DNA from: Aliirhizobium wenxiniae
GTDB lineage: Bacteria > Pseudomonadota > Alphaproteobacteria > Rhizobiales > Rhizobiaceae
DNA: 64,000 nucleotides
Assembly: GCF_014201355.1 (NCBI RefSeq)
Contig: NZ_JACHEG010000003.1
Coordinates: 372,001 to 436,000, forward strand
Direction of reading: 5' to 3'
Part shown: piece by piece, positions 17,249 through 26,787 of the stretch
How positions within the stretch are numbered: position 1 is the first letter of the stretch
How the letters are laid out: each line of letters starts with the position of its first letter
Notes under the pieces: model-generated
Seen by the model: only the letters and a program-made list of their open reading frames with translations
Told to the model about the DNA's origin: nothing
Databases searched by the model: none
Position numbers and translations under genes: made by a program

Positions 17249-20200
17249 TCAGGCGGCGATCTTCATCTCGGTTTCGGCGGCCGGACGCCGCTTGTAACGC
17301 GATCTCAGCAGAACAAAGAACACGGGCGTGAGGAACAAACCAAAGAACGTGACACCCAGCATTCCCGAAAACACGGCGGTGCCCAGCGATTGCCGCAGTT
17401 CCGCACCCGGACCTTCGGCTATCATCAGCGGTACCACGCCAAGAATGAAAGCGAATGCCGTCATCAGGATCGGGCGCAGCCGCAGCTTGCTGGCGGTAAT
17501 GGCCGCCTCTACTGCCGACGCCCCCTCTTCTTGCGCCTGTCTTGCAAACTCCACTATCAGGATCGCGTTTTTCGCGGCGAGCCCGATCAGGACGATCAGA
17601 CCGATCTGAACGAGGATATTGTTGTCCAGGCCACGCAAATGCACGCCGATGAGTGCGGCAAGGATCGCGAGAGGCACGATCAGGATGATCGCGAGCGGCA
17701 GGGTCCAACTTTCATACTGCGCGGACAGGGCCAGGAACACAAAGATCACCGACAGGATGAAGATGTAGGTTGCAGTGTTTCCGGTATTACGTTCCTGGTA
17801 GGACAATTCGGTCCAGTCGAAGCTCGTACCGGGCGGCAGCACCTTGGCGGCTACCTGCTCCATCACGTCGAGTGCGCTCCCCGTAGAGACACCGGGTGCC
17901 GCGCTTCCCTGGATCGGAACCGATACGTACATGTTGTATCGCTGCACGAGAGACGGCCCCGTCGTATCCTTGATGTCGACCAGAGTGCCCATGGGAACAA
18001 GCGCCCCCGTTGCCGATCGTACCTTGAGGGCGAGGATGTCGTCCCTTTCCATCCGGTGGCTCTGTTCCGCCTGCGCCCTTACTTGATAAACTCGGCCGTA
18101 AGCGTTGAAATCGTTCACGTAAGAGGTTCCGAGGTTGATCGACAGAGCCTCGAAGATGTTCGGGATGGGAACATTCAGCGAGCGTGCCTTGTCGCGGTCG
18201 ATGTCCAGGAAGTATTGCGGACTGGAGGCGCTGAAGGTGGTGAATACACCAGTCAGCCCCTTTGTCTTGTTGGCGGCTCCCATGACCTCGTAGGCGAGCG
18301 GGAGGATGCGCTTCATGTCGGAGTTATCGAGGTCCTTGATCTGCATCTTGAACCCGCCCGAGTTCCCCACGCCGCGGACCGGGGCAGGAGGAATTGCGAT
18401 GATGAACGCTTCTTCGATCGGCTGGAGGCTGGCGTAGAGCTGGCCGATGAGCTTTTCGGCTGACTGTCCCTTCTTGAGGCGTTCTTCGAATGGGTCGAAG
18501 GTGGCAAAGATCAGCCCCTGGTTAGACGCGTTGGTGAACGTCGCTCCGCTAAATCCGGCAAACGAGGCTGTGTGGGCAACGCCCGGCATCTTGTTCATTA
18601 TCGCAGAGGCACGCTTCACTACGTCATCGGTACGGCCCAAGGATGCGCCATCAGGAAGCTGGACGACCACCAAAGCGTATTCCTGGTCCATTGTCGGGAT
18701 GAAACCCCGCGGCACGATCTGCGTCATGTAGAACGTGCTGCCCAGCAGCGCGAGGAACGCCACAATGGAAACTGCCAGCGCGAGCTTTGTCTGCACCATA
18801 TGACGGACGATCCAGGAATATCCCTCACTGAGCCGATCGAAGCCGCCGTTGAATTTGTCTGCCGCCCACTGGCCGGAGCGGGCGAGGATTCCAGCAGATT
18901 TGCCGTGCTCGTGGGGGCGTAGAACGATCGCCGCCAGGGCGGGCGAAAGCGTTAGCGAGTTCAGGGCGGAGATCGCCGTCGCGACGGAGATCGTGACCGC
19001 GAACTGCCTGTAGAACTGTCCCGTGATCCCCGGAATGAACGCCGTCGGGACAAAGACGGCAATGAGAACGAGGGAGATGGCGACGACGGCTGTACCGACT
19101 TCGTCCATTGTCACATGCGCCGCCTGACTTGGAGTCAGTCCGTTCCTGAGATTTCGTTCGACGTTTTCGACGACAACGATCGCGTCGTCGACGACGATGC
19201 CAATCGCGAGAACGAGCCCAAAAAGCGAAAGCATGTTGAGCGAGATGCCAAAAGCCAGAAGGAACGCGAGCGTGCCGATCAACGATACGGGGATCGCGAC
19301 GATCGGGATAAGTGCCGTCCGCCAGGATTGGAGGAACACGAGGACTACGATGGCGACGAGTACCGCGGCTTCAAAGATCGTCTTGTAGACCTCGTCGATG
19401 GATTCCGAGATGAACTTGGTCGGGTCATAGACGATCTTGTACTCGAGACCCGGAGGGAAGTTCTTGGCTTCGGTCTCCATGATTTTCCGGACCGAAGCCG
19501 CCGCTTCTAGGGCATTCGTGCCCGGACGTGCAAAGATGCCAAGGCCAACGGCCGGGATGCCGTCCAGATAACTGTTCGTGACGTAGTTTTTTGAGCCGAG
19601 TTCGATGCGGGCAACGTCCTGAAGCTGAACAAGTCGGCCGCTGTCCGTCGACTTTACGATGACATAGCGGAACTGGCGGGCGTCGCTGAAGCGGCCTTCG
19701 GTTCTCACCGTGTATTCGAACGCGTTTGTGTCTGCCGCCGGCGGGCTGCCGATCGAGCCGCCGGAGACCTGAACGTTCTGGTCGCGCAGTGCCTGCACCA
19801 CGTCGCCCGACGTCATTCCGTAAGCGGAAAGCTTCTCGGGGTCGAGCCAGATACGAAGCGAGTATTCGCGTTCGCCAAACAGGGTAACGTCCCCCACCCC
19901 TTCGAGCCTGACGAGCTGGTCGCGAATGCGGTTGTGGCCGTAGTTCGAGATATAGAGTTGGTCATAGCGGCTATCCGGCGAAAGCAGGTGGACGACCATC
20001 ATGATGTCCGGCGAGCTTTTCACTGTTGTCACGCCGAGACGACGGACGTCTTCGGGAAGGCGGGGTTCAGCGATCGCGACGCGGTTCTGGACGAGGACTT
20101 GCGCCTTGTCGAGGTCCGTTCCGAGCTTGAAGGTTACGGTGATCGACATCGCGCCGTCCGCGCTCGAGTAGGACGACATATAGAGCATGTCCTCGACGCC

Positions 20201-20416
20201 GTTGATCTCTTGCTCGATCGGGGTCGCGACGGTGTCCGCGATGGTCTGGGAATCCGCGCCTGGATAAGAGGTCCGCACCACGATCGTGGGCGGCGCGATA
20301 TCAGGATACTGAGCGACGGGAAGGTTGAAGTAGGCGATCGCTCCGACGATCAACAGGACGATTGAAAGGACAGAGGCGAAAATCGGCCGCCTGATGAAAA
20401 AGTGCGAAAATCTCAT
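17249..20416 (-). CDS. RND multidrug efflux permease (HAE1 family)
   Basis: A 1055-residue inner-membrane transporter of full family length, like MexF/AcrB. It begins with helix 1 after SHFFIRRPIFA. Twelve helices and two large periplasmic loops are evident. The proton-relay acidic pair is intact in helix 4 (GIVVDDAIVVVENVERN), and the helix-10/11 motif GLAAKNAILIVEFA is present. It exports amphiphilic drugs or metabolites by proton antiport. Its ATG overlaps the adaptor's TGA by four bases, so they are translationally coupled. No outer-membrane channel gene is adjacent, so a TolC-like channel from elsewhere must be used. Confidence 0.95.
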   Translation of the reverse strand: MRFSHFFIRRPIFASVLSIVLLIVGAIAYFNLPVAQYPDIAPPTIVVRTSYPGADSQTIADTVATPIEQEINGVEDMLYMSSYSSADGAMSITVTFKLGTDLDKAQVLVQNRVAIAEPRLPEDVRRLGVTTVKSSPDIMMVVHLLSPDSRYDQLYISNYGHNRIRDQLVRLEGVGDVTLFGEREYSLRIWLDPEKLSAYGMTSGDVVQALRDQNVQVSGGSIGSPPAADTNAFEYTVRTEGRFSDARQFRYVIVKSTDSGRLVQLQDVARIELGSKNYVTNSYLDGIPAVGLGIFARPGTNALEAAASVRKIMETEAKNFPPGLEYKIVYDPTKFISESIDEVYKTIFEAAVLVAIVVLVFLQSWRTALIPIVAIPVSLIGTLAFLLAFGISLNMLSLFGLVLAIGIVVDDAIVVVENVERNLRNGLTPSQAAHVTMDEVGTAVVAISLVLIAVFVPTAFIPGITGQFYRQFAVTISVATAISALNSLTLSPALAAIVLRPHEHGKSAGILARSGQWAADKFNGGFDRLSEGYSWIVRHMVQTKLALAVSIVAFLALLGSTFYMTQIVPRGFIPTMDQEYALVVVQLPDGASLGRTDDVVKRASAIMNKMPGVAHTASFAGFSGATFTNASNQGLIFATFDPFEERLKKGQSAEKLIGQLYASLQPIEEAFIIAIPPAPVRGVGNSGGFKMQIKDLDNSDMKRILPLAYEVMGAANKTKGLTGVFTTFSASSPQYFLDIDRDKARSLNVPIPNIFEALSINLGTSYVNDFNAYGRVYQVRAQAEQSHRMERDDILALKVRSATGALVPMGTLVDIKDTTGPSLVQRYNMYVSVPIQGSAAPGVSTGSALDVMEQVAAKVLPPGTSFDWTELSYQERNTGNTATYIFILSVIFVFLALSAQYESWTLPLAIILIVPLAILAALIGVHLRGLDNNILVQIGLIVLIGLAAKNAILIVEFARQAQEEGASAVEAAITASKLRLRPILMTAFAFILGVVPLMIAEGPGAELRQSLGTAVFSGMLGVTFFGLFLTPVFFVLLRSRYKRRPAAETEMKIAA

Positions 20417-21591
20417 TGGATCGCTCCCAGTACCGTGGCTTCCTGCGGAAGCTGTGTCATCTTGGGTGATACCTTCTGGCCAGGGCGAGCTCGCATCAGG
20501 CCATTTACGACAATCGTTTCATCGCCGTTGAGGCCCTCGCGTATCACTCGGTAACCGTAGAGCTTTGGTCCGGTCCGCACCGCCCTCGTCGTTATCGTTC
20601 CATCTTCTCCGACGATGTAAACGACCCGCTGGTTCTGGTCCGCCGAAAGCGCTTCGTCGGGAACGAGGATCGCGGAGTAAGCCTTCGACGCCCCCACCTC
20701 GATCCTGCCGAACAAACCGGGCTGGAGCACGAGATCGGGGTTCGCGAACCGAGCGCGTACGCGCATCGTCCCGGACTGGCTGTCTACCTTGTTCTCCGAG
20801 AAGTTCAGTTTTCCGTGGAAGGGCTTCGACGAACCGTCCGCGATTGTCACCGCCACGTCGAGACCGCCACCGCCTTCCTGCAGTGACTGCCCAGTCTCCC
20901 GTGCGAGTGCCGCGTAGGAAAGCAACCTCCGTTCATCGACGTCGAAATAAAAATCTATCGGATCCAGAGACACGATCGTCGTCAGTTCAGTTTGATCTGC
21001 CTGTACAAGGTTCCCGGGCGAGATCATGTGCCTGTCGATCCGACCGCTGAGCGGGGCAGTGATTTGGGTATAGTCCAAATCCAACTGAGCACGGTCTGCG
21101 CTCGCCTTTGCACCGCGCACATTGGCCTGCGCCGATATCCACTCGCGCCGCCGGTCGTCCAATACCGAAATCGACTGGCTGCCGTTGGTGGACAGCGCCT
21201 CCGCGCGATGGAACTGAGCCTCGGCATAAGTGAGGGTCGATTTCGCGACCTCAAGCGCCGAAGTCGCTTCCTCGAGCGCTGTTATGAATGGCCTCTGGTC
21301 GATCACGAACAGAGGGTCTCCGCTCTTGACGAGCGAGCCGTCCGTGAACTGAACCTTGTCGAGATATCCTCCGACCCTCGCGCGAACGAGAACCTCCTCC
21401 ACCGCCTGGAACCTGCCGATGAAGTCGTCCTGCTCCGTGACCTCGCGGACCAACGGCTTGGCGACGGAGACAGGCGGGGGCGCTGAAATATCCTGTCCCA
21501 GCGTCGCAGTCGCGGAACAGAACGTGGCCAACGTCGCGAAGATGGCTGACTGCACATGCTTCCGCGAGCTGGCGGGTAGGTGACGTTTCAT
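20413..21591 (-). CDS. RND efflux periplasmic adaptor (membrane fusion protein)
   Basis: About 392 residues with an N-terminal signal peptide (the hydrophobic run IFATLATFCSATATLGQ). It has the MFP order: beta-barrel and lipoyl halves (RARVGGYLDKVQF, DLDYTQITAPLSGRID) flanking an alpha hairpin, then a membrane-proximal domain (PGLFGRIEVG, PDEALSADQNQRVVYIV). It bridges the RND permease and an outer-membrane channel. I start it at ATG 21591, which has AAGG nine bases upstream and gives a clean signal peptide. An ATG sixty bases earlier would add a charged extension. A TTACAATA box sits about 65 bases upstream. Confidence 0.92.
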   Translation of the reverse strand: MKRHLPASSRKHVQSAIFATLATFCSATATLGQDISAPPPVSVAKPLVREVTEQDDFIGRFQAVEEVLVRARVGGYLDKVQFTDGSLVKSGDPLFVIDQRPFITALEEATSALEVAKSTLTYAEAQFHRAEALSTNGSQSISVLDDRRREWISAQANVRGAKASADRAQLDLDYTQITAPLSGRIDRHMISPGNLVQADQTELTTIVSLDPIDFYFDVDERRLLSYAALARETGQSLQEGGGGLDVAVTIADGSSKPFHGKLNFSENKVDSQSGTMRVRARFANPDLVLQPGLFGRIEVGASKAYSAILVPDEALSADQNQRVVYIVGEDGTITTRAVRTGPKLYGYRVIREGLNGDETIVVNGLMRARPGQKVSPKMTQLPQEATVLGAIQ

Positions 21592-21653
21592 GGTCGGAGC
21601 CTTATCTCTCGAGGTATTTCCAAAGAGACATTCTGTCCACTGACCCCACACGG

Positions 21654-21662
21654 CTATTGTAA
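21654..21662 (-). promoter_or_regulatory. TTACAATAG box upstream of RND operon
   Basis: The minus strand reads TTACAATAG 63 bases before the adaptor start codon. It is a weaker match to the recurring TACAATAA box and could be a -10 element. Confidence 0.35.
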
Positions 21663-21744
21663 CTTACGGCCTTTGCACGAACTTGGGGTCCGCGCTTTTG
21701 GACAATCCTATCCTCTTGAACCAGCTCCGCATCCACCTCGCCAA

Positions 21745-21756
21745 TTCATACAATAA
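21745..21756 (+). promoter_or_regulatory. TTCATACAATAA box
   Basis: A copy of the recurrent TACAATAA box 58 bases before the small membrane protein gene. It fits a -10 hexamer (TACAAT), with no clear -35 partner. Confidence 0.4.
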
Positions 21757-21814
21757 CGGCCGGACCAACGATCATAGCTTTCGCTCATCAATGCCTCCAG
21801 AAAGGAGAAAATCG

Positions 21815-22006
21815 ATGAGAGACAGCTATCCACCTGCCCCGGCCGGCTATGGCACAGGCCCCATGATCCTTTTCATCCTCTGCGTGATGGTCGGCATGCT
21901 CGGATATCTGGTCGCTTTCGGCGAGACATTCAGGGCGCGTCCCACACCTCGCATCTATATCGCTGACATGCCCGAACTCTACGAGCAGCCAGTCGCCAAG
22001 CGCTGA
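21815..22006 (+). CDS. Small single-pass membrane protein, function unknown
   Basis: A 63-residue protein. A short polar N-terminus rich in Tyr and Pro is followed by one strong helix (GPMILFILCVMVGMLGYLVAF) and a basic tail. The ATG at 21815 has AAGGAG with eight bases between, far better than the in-frame upstream codon. It is divergent from the RND operon and downstream of a TACAATAA box. I do not recognise a family. A role as an efflux-pump accessory peptide, like AcrZ, is possible from position alone but is not shown. Confidence 0.6.
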   Translation: MRDSYPPAPAGYGTGPMILFILCVMVGMLGYLVAFGETFRARPTPRIYIADMPELYEQPVAKR

Positions 22007-22270
22007 CGTCCACTGGCGTAGTTCATCGGAAACAGGACGGAGATTTCTGTTGGCGGAAGCGGATGATGCAATGCCTGAGCTGCAGATCGCGGATGGCGCA
22101 GTCCCAGGAAGCCGAATCGACCAACGGCTGGTGAGCGCGCGCGTATTGGACAATCCCCCCAGTATGACCGTTGCTATTGTGAGGCTCCTAGGGGCGATGC
22201 AGATCTGCGTGGCACATGGTCAAAAACATAGCCGCGCTCCCCCGGAGCGCCTTATTCGAGGAGAGCCTCT

Positions 22271-22513
22271 TTGAAGATCACCTATCACGTCGCTCAACAT
22301 GACGGGGGTTACGCCTACCGACTTGATAACGTCTGGTCTGAACCATTTGCGACACACCAGCAAGCGCTCAAGGCGGCCATGGCCGCGGCTGAGCGCCAGC
22401 ATCTTGAAGGTCGCGACGCCGAGATCACATACCAGGCTGCGGACGGCACGTGGCGAAGCGAACACGCTCGGGGTGGCGATAGGCCGGAGACCGTCGTGGT
22501 GGATGACGGCTGA
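22271..22513 (+). CDS. Small DUF2188-like protein
   Basis: An 80-residue soluble protein. The pattern YHVAQHDGGYAYRLDNVWSEPFATHQQALKAAMAAAERQ followed by ITYQAADGTWR resembles the DUF2188 group, in which a strand-helix-strand unit ends in a tryptophan strand. The function of the family is unknown. The start is a TTG preceded by GAGGAGAG. The gene ends in a strong hairpin terminator shared with the convergent GlcG-like gene. Confidence 0.65.
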   Translation: MKITYHVAQHDGGYAYRLDNVWSEPFATHQQALKAAMAAAERQHLEGRDAEITYQAADGTWRSEHARGGDRPETVVVDDG

Positions 22514-22531
22514 TCCTAGCGCCTCCCCAAA

Positions 22532-22565
22532 AAATGCCCGTTGAGTTTAAACTCAGCGGGCATTT
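22532..22565. terminator. Bidirectional terminator
   Basis: A 14-bp stem (AAATGCCCGTTGAG / CTCAGCGGGCATTT, with one G-T pair) and a TTTAAA loop lie between two convergent genes. A-rich and T-rich flanks allow use in both directions. Confidence 0.85.
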
Positions 22566-22617
22566 CCATATTTGAGCCAGCCGGAGTATCACTACGGTCG
22601 GGTCAGATCTTCCGCAC

Positions 22618-23130
22618 TCATTTCGCGAACGCCGCTGCTCCGGCTTTAGCGACCGCTTCGTCCTGGTCCTTGTTGCCACCGCTCACGCCGATAGCCCCGA
22701 CGACCTTGCCGTCAATCTTGAGCGGAATGCCACCCTGCATGACGACGTACCCCGACGACAGCAGCGCTGCCCTGCCACCGTTCGCCGCATTTTCCAAGTT
22801 ACCCGTACTCTGCCAGAACGCGGCGGCGGTCTCGGCCTTGCCCTGTGCGATCTTTGCGCTCGCCGGAAACGCTCCGTCCATGCGTTCGGCAGCGACGAGC
22901 GCTCCCGAGTTATCGACCACGAAAATACTCGAGGGAGGGCCTTTTTGCGCTTCCACGATCGCTGCGGAAATCACCTTGCGCGCGGTGGCGGCATCGACTG
23001 CGACTGTCGATTGTGCATGAGCCTGCGCCTCCCAGGTCAAAACCAGACCGAGCGCACCCACTAGGATGGCACGGCGACGCTGAGTCTTTGACTGCACGGC
23101 TGGGAAAAGGTTGTCCACATTTGTTTTCAT
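22618..23130 (-). CDS. Exported GlcG/HbpS-family protein
   Basis: A 170-residue protein of the GlcG/HbpS (DUF336) family. After a signal sequence with RRR and a hydrophobic run (twin-arginine-like), the domain begins VDAATARKVISAAIVEAQ and holds the conserved PLKIDGKVVGAIGVSGG near the C-terminus. HbpS binds haem extracellularly; GlcG's role is undefined. The start is placed at ATG 23130 because GGAG lies six bases upstream. An ATG at 23148 sits immediately next to a hairpin and has no good ribosome site. The gene stands alone between the DUF2188-like gene and the kinase fusion. Confidence 0.85.
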   Translation of the reverse strand: MKTNVDNLFPAVQSKTQRRRAILVGALGLVLTWEAQAHAQSTVAVDAATARKVISAAIVEAQKGPPSSIFVVDNSGALVAAERMDGAFPASAKIAQGKAETAAAFWQSTGNLENAANGGRAALLSSGYVVMQGGIPLKIDGKVVGAIGVSGGNKDQDEAVAKAGAAAFAK

Positions 23131-23151
23131 CGGAAACTCCATTTTCATTGC

Positions 23152-23168
23152 GAGGCGTCAAACGCCTC
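23152..23168 (-). promoter_or_regulatory. Leader hairpin before GlcG-like gene
   Basis: GAGGCGT-CAA-ACGCCTC is a perfect 7-bp stem with a 3-base loop, 22 bases before the start codon in the untranslated leader. It could limit translation or protect the mRNA 5' end. Confidence 0.45.
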
Positions 23169-23274
23169 GAAGGCGCGCCACCGTAGTTTTTCTCACCGGC
23201 ACGTTCTTGTAACTTCGGGTCACGACTAGAAGAGCCATCCGAGAAGACTGTCAGGCTCATCCGATAGCTTGCGA

Positions 23275-25821
23275 TTATGCGCCCTGAGCCGCTGCCTGAG
23301 GCAGGTCTTGTTGTTCTTCAACCGAAAGCGGCATCACGATCTCGAAGATCGCGCCGCCGTCGTCGTGGTTTCGCGCGGTCAGCGACCCACCGTGGGATTC
23401 CACGATCGTTTTGCAGATCGCGAGCCCGATACCCATGCCCTCGTTTTTGGTCGTGAAGAAGGGATTGAAAAGCTTCGCTAGATTTTCCGGCGCGATCCCG
23501 GTGCCATGGTCACGGACTTGCAGCCTGACCATGTCCGGTTCTACAGCGGCCATCGATATGCTCAGGTCGCGCTGATCCACGGGCATGCCTCCCATCGCAT
23601 GGAGGCCGTTTGTGATGAGATTTGCTACTACTTGTTGCATCTCAACTCTGTCGGCCAGAACAACCGGGTCGGAGATCGAGAAATCGGTTATCACTCTGGT
23701 CGAAGCGGTAATCAGTTCGCGGTCCAACAGCCCGAGTACCTCGGTGACTATATTCCTGAGATCGACGCTTTCGAGCCTTCGTTTGGTACCTCGAACTTGT
23801 TCCCGGGTGCGTTGAATGATTTCGCTGGCGCGCATGCTGTGCTTGATCGCACGCTCTGCCGCCGTCGAAGCGGCCTTGATATCCGGCGGGTTTGCCTGGA
23901 GCCAGCGCATGCAGGCCTGGGCGCTCATGACAACAGCGCCGATCGGTTGGTTCACCTCGTGGGCGATCGACGCGGAGATCGCGCCCACCGTCGCGACCCT
24001 GCCGACCCTTGCCAGTTCGTCCTGTGCCGCCATGAGAGCTTCCTTGGCCTGCTCGCGCTGTGTCACGTCGATCATCGCGCACGCGACGCGGTCGAAGGCG
24101 TCCTTGTCCTCCGGGAAGGCGATGACAAAGATGACGATGACCTCGTTGCCGGGGCTACGCAGAAGTCGTGCCTCCATCTCCACGCGGTCATCTCCCGAGC
24201 ACATACCGAGTATGATAGCCTCCACCAACTCGCTATGCGCTGGAAGGAAGCGATCTATTGAGCCAAGGACCTCCTGCTCGCTCTCTCGGCCAAGTAGCAG
24301 GACGGTAGCGTCGTTGACGTCCACGAACTTCACAAGCCTCGAACTCTGGTTCACGAACTCCGGCGTGGCATCGAGATATGCACGCAACGCTGCCGGAGGA
24401 TAGGCTCGTACCGCCTCCAGCCGCTTCCAAAGCATGGAAAGATCGACCTCGCAGAGTGAGACGTGGTTCTGCGCAAAGATGGAGCGATATCGTATCTCGC
24501 TCTGCGCCAACGCTCCCAATGCCTTTCGCCTTGCGCTCGCGTCGAAGGCGATCAGGCTCAACCCGCCAGTGATGGCGAGATAGAAACCGACAGCGACAAG
24601 CCCGCTGTATTGGGAAAGGGCCTGGGAGACCACGGGAGTCAGTGCCCCTCCGATGATGCCTCCGATGTTGAACGCGACCGATGTTCCAGAATAGCGGACC
24701 CGGGTCGGAAACAGGCCAGGGAGCCACGCGCCGAGTGGCCCATTCACGAAGCCCATCACCCAGAGGGAGAAAGCAAGATAGATGAAGATAACCACCAGCG
24801 ACCCGCTTCCCAGCATAGGTGCGAGCACGACGCCTGAGATTATGGTGCCGACGCATCCGAAGATCAGAATACGCTCGGGATCGATGCGATCGGATAGCCA
24901 GCTCGCAACCACGATGCCCGCAGCCATAAACAGGATCGCCCCTAGCTCGACCATGAGGAACGAAGACCGGGTATAGCCCAGCTCCGAAGTGCCGTATCCG
25001 AGGGCGAAGGCCGTGACGACGTAGTAGAGCGAGAAGCAGGCGACGACGCCGAATGCACCGGATATCACCTGGTCCATATGCAGTCGGAAAATGTCGAGCA
25101 AAGGTACACGCGAAGGCTTCGACTTGCTTATCGCGGCGTGAAAGTCCCTCGTTTCGACGAGGTTGAATCGGATCCAGATGCCCATCCATACCAGTGGTGC
25201 GCTCAGGAGGAAGGGCACCCGCCATCCCCAGTCTGCGAACTGCTCTGGCGACAGTGTCAGCGTCAGAATCAGAAACAGGCTGTTCGCCAATAAGAAGCCG
25301 ATAGGCGCGCCGAGCGGGGCGAACATCGCGTAACGCGCTCGCCATCCCTTGGGTGCATTCTCGAGCGCGAGGAGCGCCGCCCCTGTCCATTCACCACCGA
25401 GCGCCAGCCCCTGGCCAAATCTCAGCAGGCATAGGAGAGCCGGAGCGAGCCAGCCAGCGACGGCGTAGGTGGGCAACAGGCCGATTGCCGCCGTAGATGC
25501 CCCCATGAGAAGCAACGAAGCCACAAGGGTCGCCTTGCGCCCGACCCGGTCCCCGAAGTGGCCGAAAACCGCACCGCCGAGGGGTCGAGCTATGAACGCT
25601 ATCCCAAAGCTGGCGTAGGCACCAATCAGCTCCATCGATGAAACGGATGCGGGAAAGAAAAGCGGGCCGAACACGAGGCTGGCCGCGGTCGCATAAATAT
25701 AGAAATCGTAGAATTCGACGGAAGTGCCGACCAGACTCGACATGAGAATTCTGAACGTCATTCCGCTCGGCATAGGTTCGTCGCCGACGTATGGAGTATC
25801 GGACTGGGCTCTGACGTTCAT
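23275..25821 (-). CDS. MFS transporter fused to a sensor histidine kinase
   Basis: An 848-residue fusion in one uninterrupted frame. Residues 20-425 are a complete 12-helix transporter of the metabolite:H+ symporter group (ShiA/ProP/KgtP-like), with EFYDFYIYATAA in helix 1 and GHFGDRVGRK at 87-96. Residues 440-590 are a PAS-like module (SEIRYRSIF, PEFVNQSSRLVKFVDVNDA). Residues 610-830 are a FixL/DctB-type kinase with His621 in IAHEVNQP, N-box Asn738 in LITNGLHAM, and ATP-lid glycines in DHGTGI and GMGIGL. The transporter half likely senses or imports the ligand and controls kinase activity, as in the SLC5-kinase fusions CbrA and CrbS. It is divergent from a FixJ-type regulator, its probable partner. 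Confidence 0.92.
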   Translation of the reverse strand: MNVRAQSDTPYVGDEPMPSGMTFRILMSSLVGTSVEFYDFYIYATAASLVFGPLFFPASVSSMELIGAYASFGIAFIARPLGGAVFGHFGDRVGRKATLVASLLLMGASTAAIGLLPTYAVAGWLAPALLCLLRFGQGLALGGEWTGAALLALENAPKGWRARYAMFAPLGAPIGFLLANSLFLILTLTLSPEQFADWGWRVPFLLSAPLVWMGIWIRFNLVETRDFHAAISKSKPSRVPLLDIFRLHMDQVISGAFGVVACFSLYYVVTAFALGYGTSELGYTRSSFLMVELGAILFMAAGIVVASWLSDRIDPERILIFGCVGTIISGVVLAPMLGSGSLVVIFIYLAFSLWVMGFVNGPLGAWLPGLFPTRVRYSGTSVAFNIGGIIGGALTPVVSQALSQYSGLVAVGFYLAITGGLSLIAFDASARRKALGALAQSEIRYRSIFAQNHVSLCEVDLSMLWKRLEAVRAYPPAALRAYLDATPEFVNQSSRLVKFVDVNDATVLLLGRESEQEVLGSIDRFLPAHSELVEAIILGMCSGDDRVEMEARLLRSPGNEVIVIFVIAFPEDKDAFDRVACAMIDVTQREQAKEALMAAQDELARVGRVATVGAISASIAHEVNQPIGAVVMSAQACMRWLQANPPDIKAASTAAERAIKHSMRASEIIQRTREQVRGTKRRLESVDLRNIVTEVLGLLDRELITASTRVITDFSISDPVVLADRVEMQQVVANLITNGLHAMGGMPVDQRDLSISMAAVEPDMVRLQVRDHGTGIAPENLAKLFNPFFTTKNEGMGIGLAICKTIVESHGGSLTARNHDDGGAIFEIVMPLSVEEQQDLPQAAAQGA

Positions 25822-25877
25822 GGATGCGGATCCCGGGATTTCTTTATATTTTCGGCCCTCCCAAACCTACCGAACTT

Positions 25878-25885
25878 TACAATAA
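25878..25885 (+). promoter_or_regulatory. TACAATAA box in kinase/regulator gap
   Basis: TACAATAA lies in the 209-base divergent gap, preceded by ACCGAACTT. It is a candidate -10 element for the FixJ-type gene, with a leader of about 145 bases. Confidence 0.4.
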
Positions 25886-25909
25886 TGGAGGGTGGCCAGA
25901 ACCTATCCT

Positions 25910-25920
25910 TATGGCTAGGT
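25910..25920 (+). promoter_or_regulatory. TATGGCTAGGT motif, copy 1
   Basis: This 11-mer lies 110 bases before the FixJ-type start codon. Exact copies occur at 48407-48417 and 60883-60893. Together with the upstream CCTATC it forms CCTA-N10-TAGG, a possible response-regulator site. Confidence 0.4.
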
Positions 25921-26030
25921 CGAGGTTTGCGCCCACGCGTAGTAACTATTTGCGGGAACAGTTGCGCAGGCTCCATTGTAACGTCGATGGAATGCGCCGC
26001 TTCCAATCGACAATTTTGAGGTCCTCGCCA

Positions 26031-26690
26031 ATGTCGGCTGCAATAGGTAATCGGGCGAATGACGCCTCTGCTGCCAAAGCCGATACGCCATTGGTCGTCG
26101 TCGTGGACGATGATGACGGGATGCGCGATGGCCTGATGGACGTTCTGCGCTCGGTCGGCATCGATTCACTCGGGTTTTCTTCCACGACGGAACTTCTCGC
26201 GGAGCCGCTGCCCGACCGCCCCGGCTGCCTGGTCCTCGACGTGCGACTGCCCGGACTGAGCGGTCTGGACCTGCAGACAAAACTAAACGGCATGGGCAAC
26301 AAGCTCCCGATCGTTTTCATGACCGGATATGCCGACGTCCCAATGAGCGTGCGTGCTATGAAGGCAGGAGCGACTGACTTCTTGACGAAGCCATTCAGGG
26401 ACCAGGAGATGCTCGACGCTGTCTCAGTGGCCATCGAGCGAGACAGGTCGCGGCGTCTCGAACTCACTGCCGCCAATGAAGCGGTTAAGGCTGCATCCTC
26501 CCTTACCCCCCGCGAACATGAAGTGATGGAAGCCGTCGTCAAAGGCCTCCTTAACAAGCAGGTGGCTCATCTCCTCGACATTTCCGAAGTGACCGTGAAA
26601 ATCCATCGCGGCAACGTGATGCGGAAAATGAACGTCACATCGCTTGCCGACCTGGTTCGCAAAGCCGAGATCCTCAAGTCGCTGGCCTGA
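26031..26690 (+). CDS. FixJ-family response regulator
   Basis: A 219-residue two-domain regulator. The receiver (20-135) has the acidic cluster DDDDG, phospho-acceptor Asp70 in LVLDVRLPG, Thr98 and Lys120 in the LTKPF motif. A LuxR-type HTH at 155-217 (SLTPREHEVMEAVVKGLLNKQVA) follows. The ATG at 26031 has GAGG nine bases upstream; the frame is open further 5' but those codons lie in the promoter region. It is divergent from the MFS-kinase fusion and followed by a lone receiver, so the three form a signalling locus. Phosphorylation by that kinase is the simplest reading. Confidence 0.93.
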   Translation: MSAAIGNRANDASAAKADTPLVVVVDDDDGMRDGLMDVLRSVGIDSLGFSSTTELLAEPLPDRPGCLVLDVRLPGLSGLDLQTKLNGMGNKLPIVFMTGYADVPMSVRAMKAGATDFLTKPFRDQEMLDAVSVAIERDRSRRLELTAANEAVKAASSLTPREHEVMEAVVKGLLNKQVAHLLDISEVTVKIHRGNVMRKMNVTSLADLVRKAEILKSLA

Positions 26691-26787
26691 GAGCGTCATT
26701 CGACGCCACCAATTCCGGCGGCCCGACGACTCCGTTCGCGAACGCGGCCTACCCATACAATCGTATTATTACAAATTCCCGCCAGTC

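Noticed and set aside
16845..17297. 150-codon plus-strand frame in the cytochrome/RND gap
   Set aside because: It runs through a 14-bp inverted repeat, a terminator and the end of the RND gene, has no ribosome site and no family features.
17390..18463. 357-codon plus-strand frame inside the RND permease gene
   Set aside because: Antisense to the conserved transporter; rich in Arg and Asp with no domain pattern.
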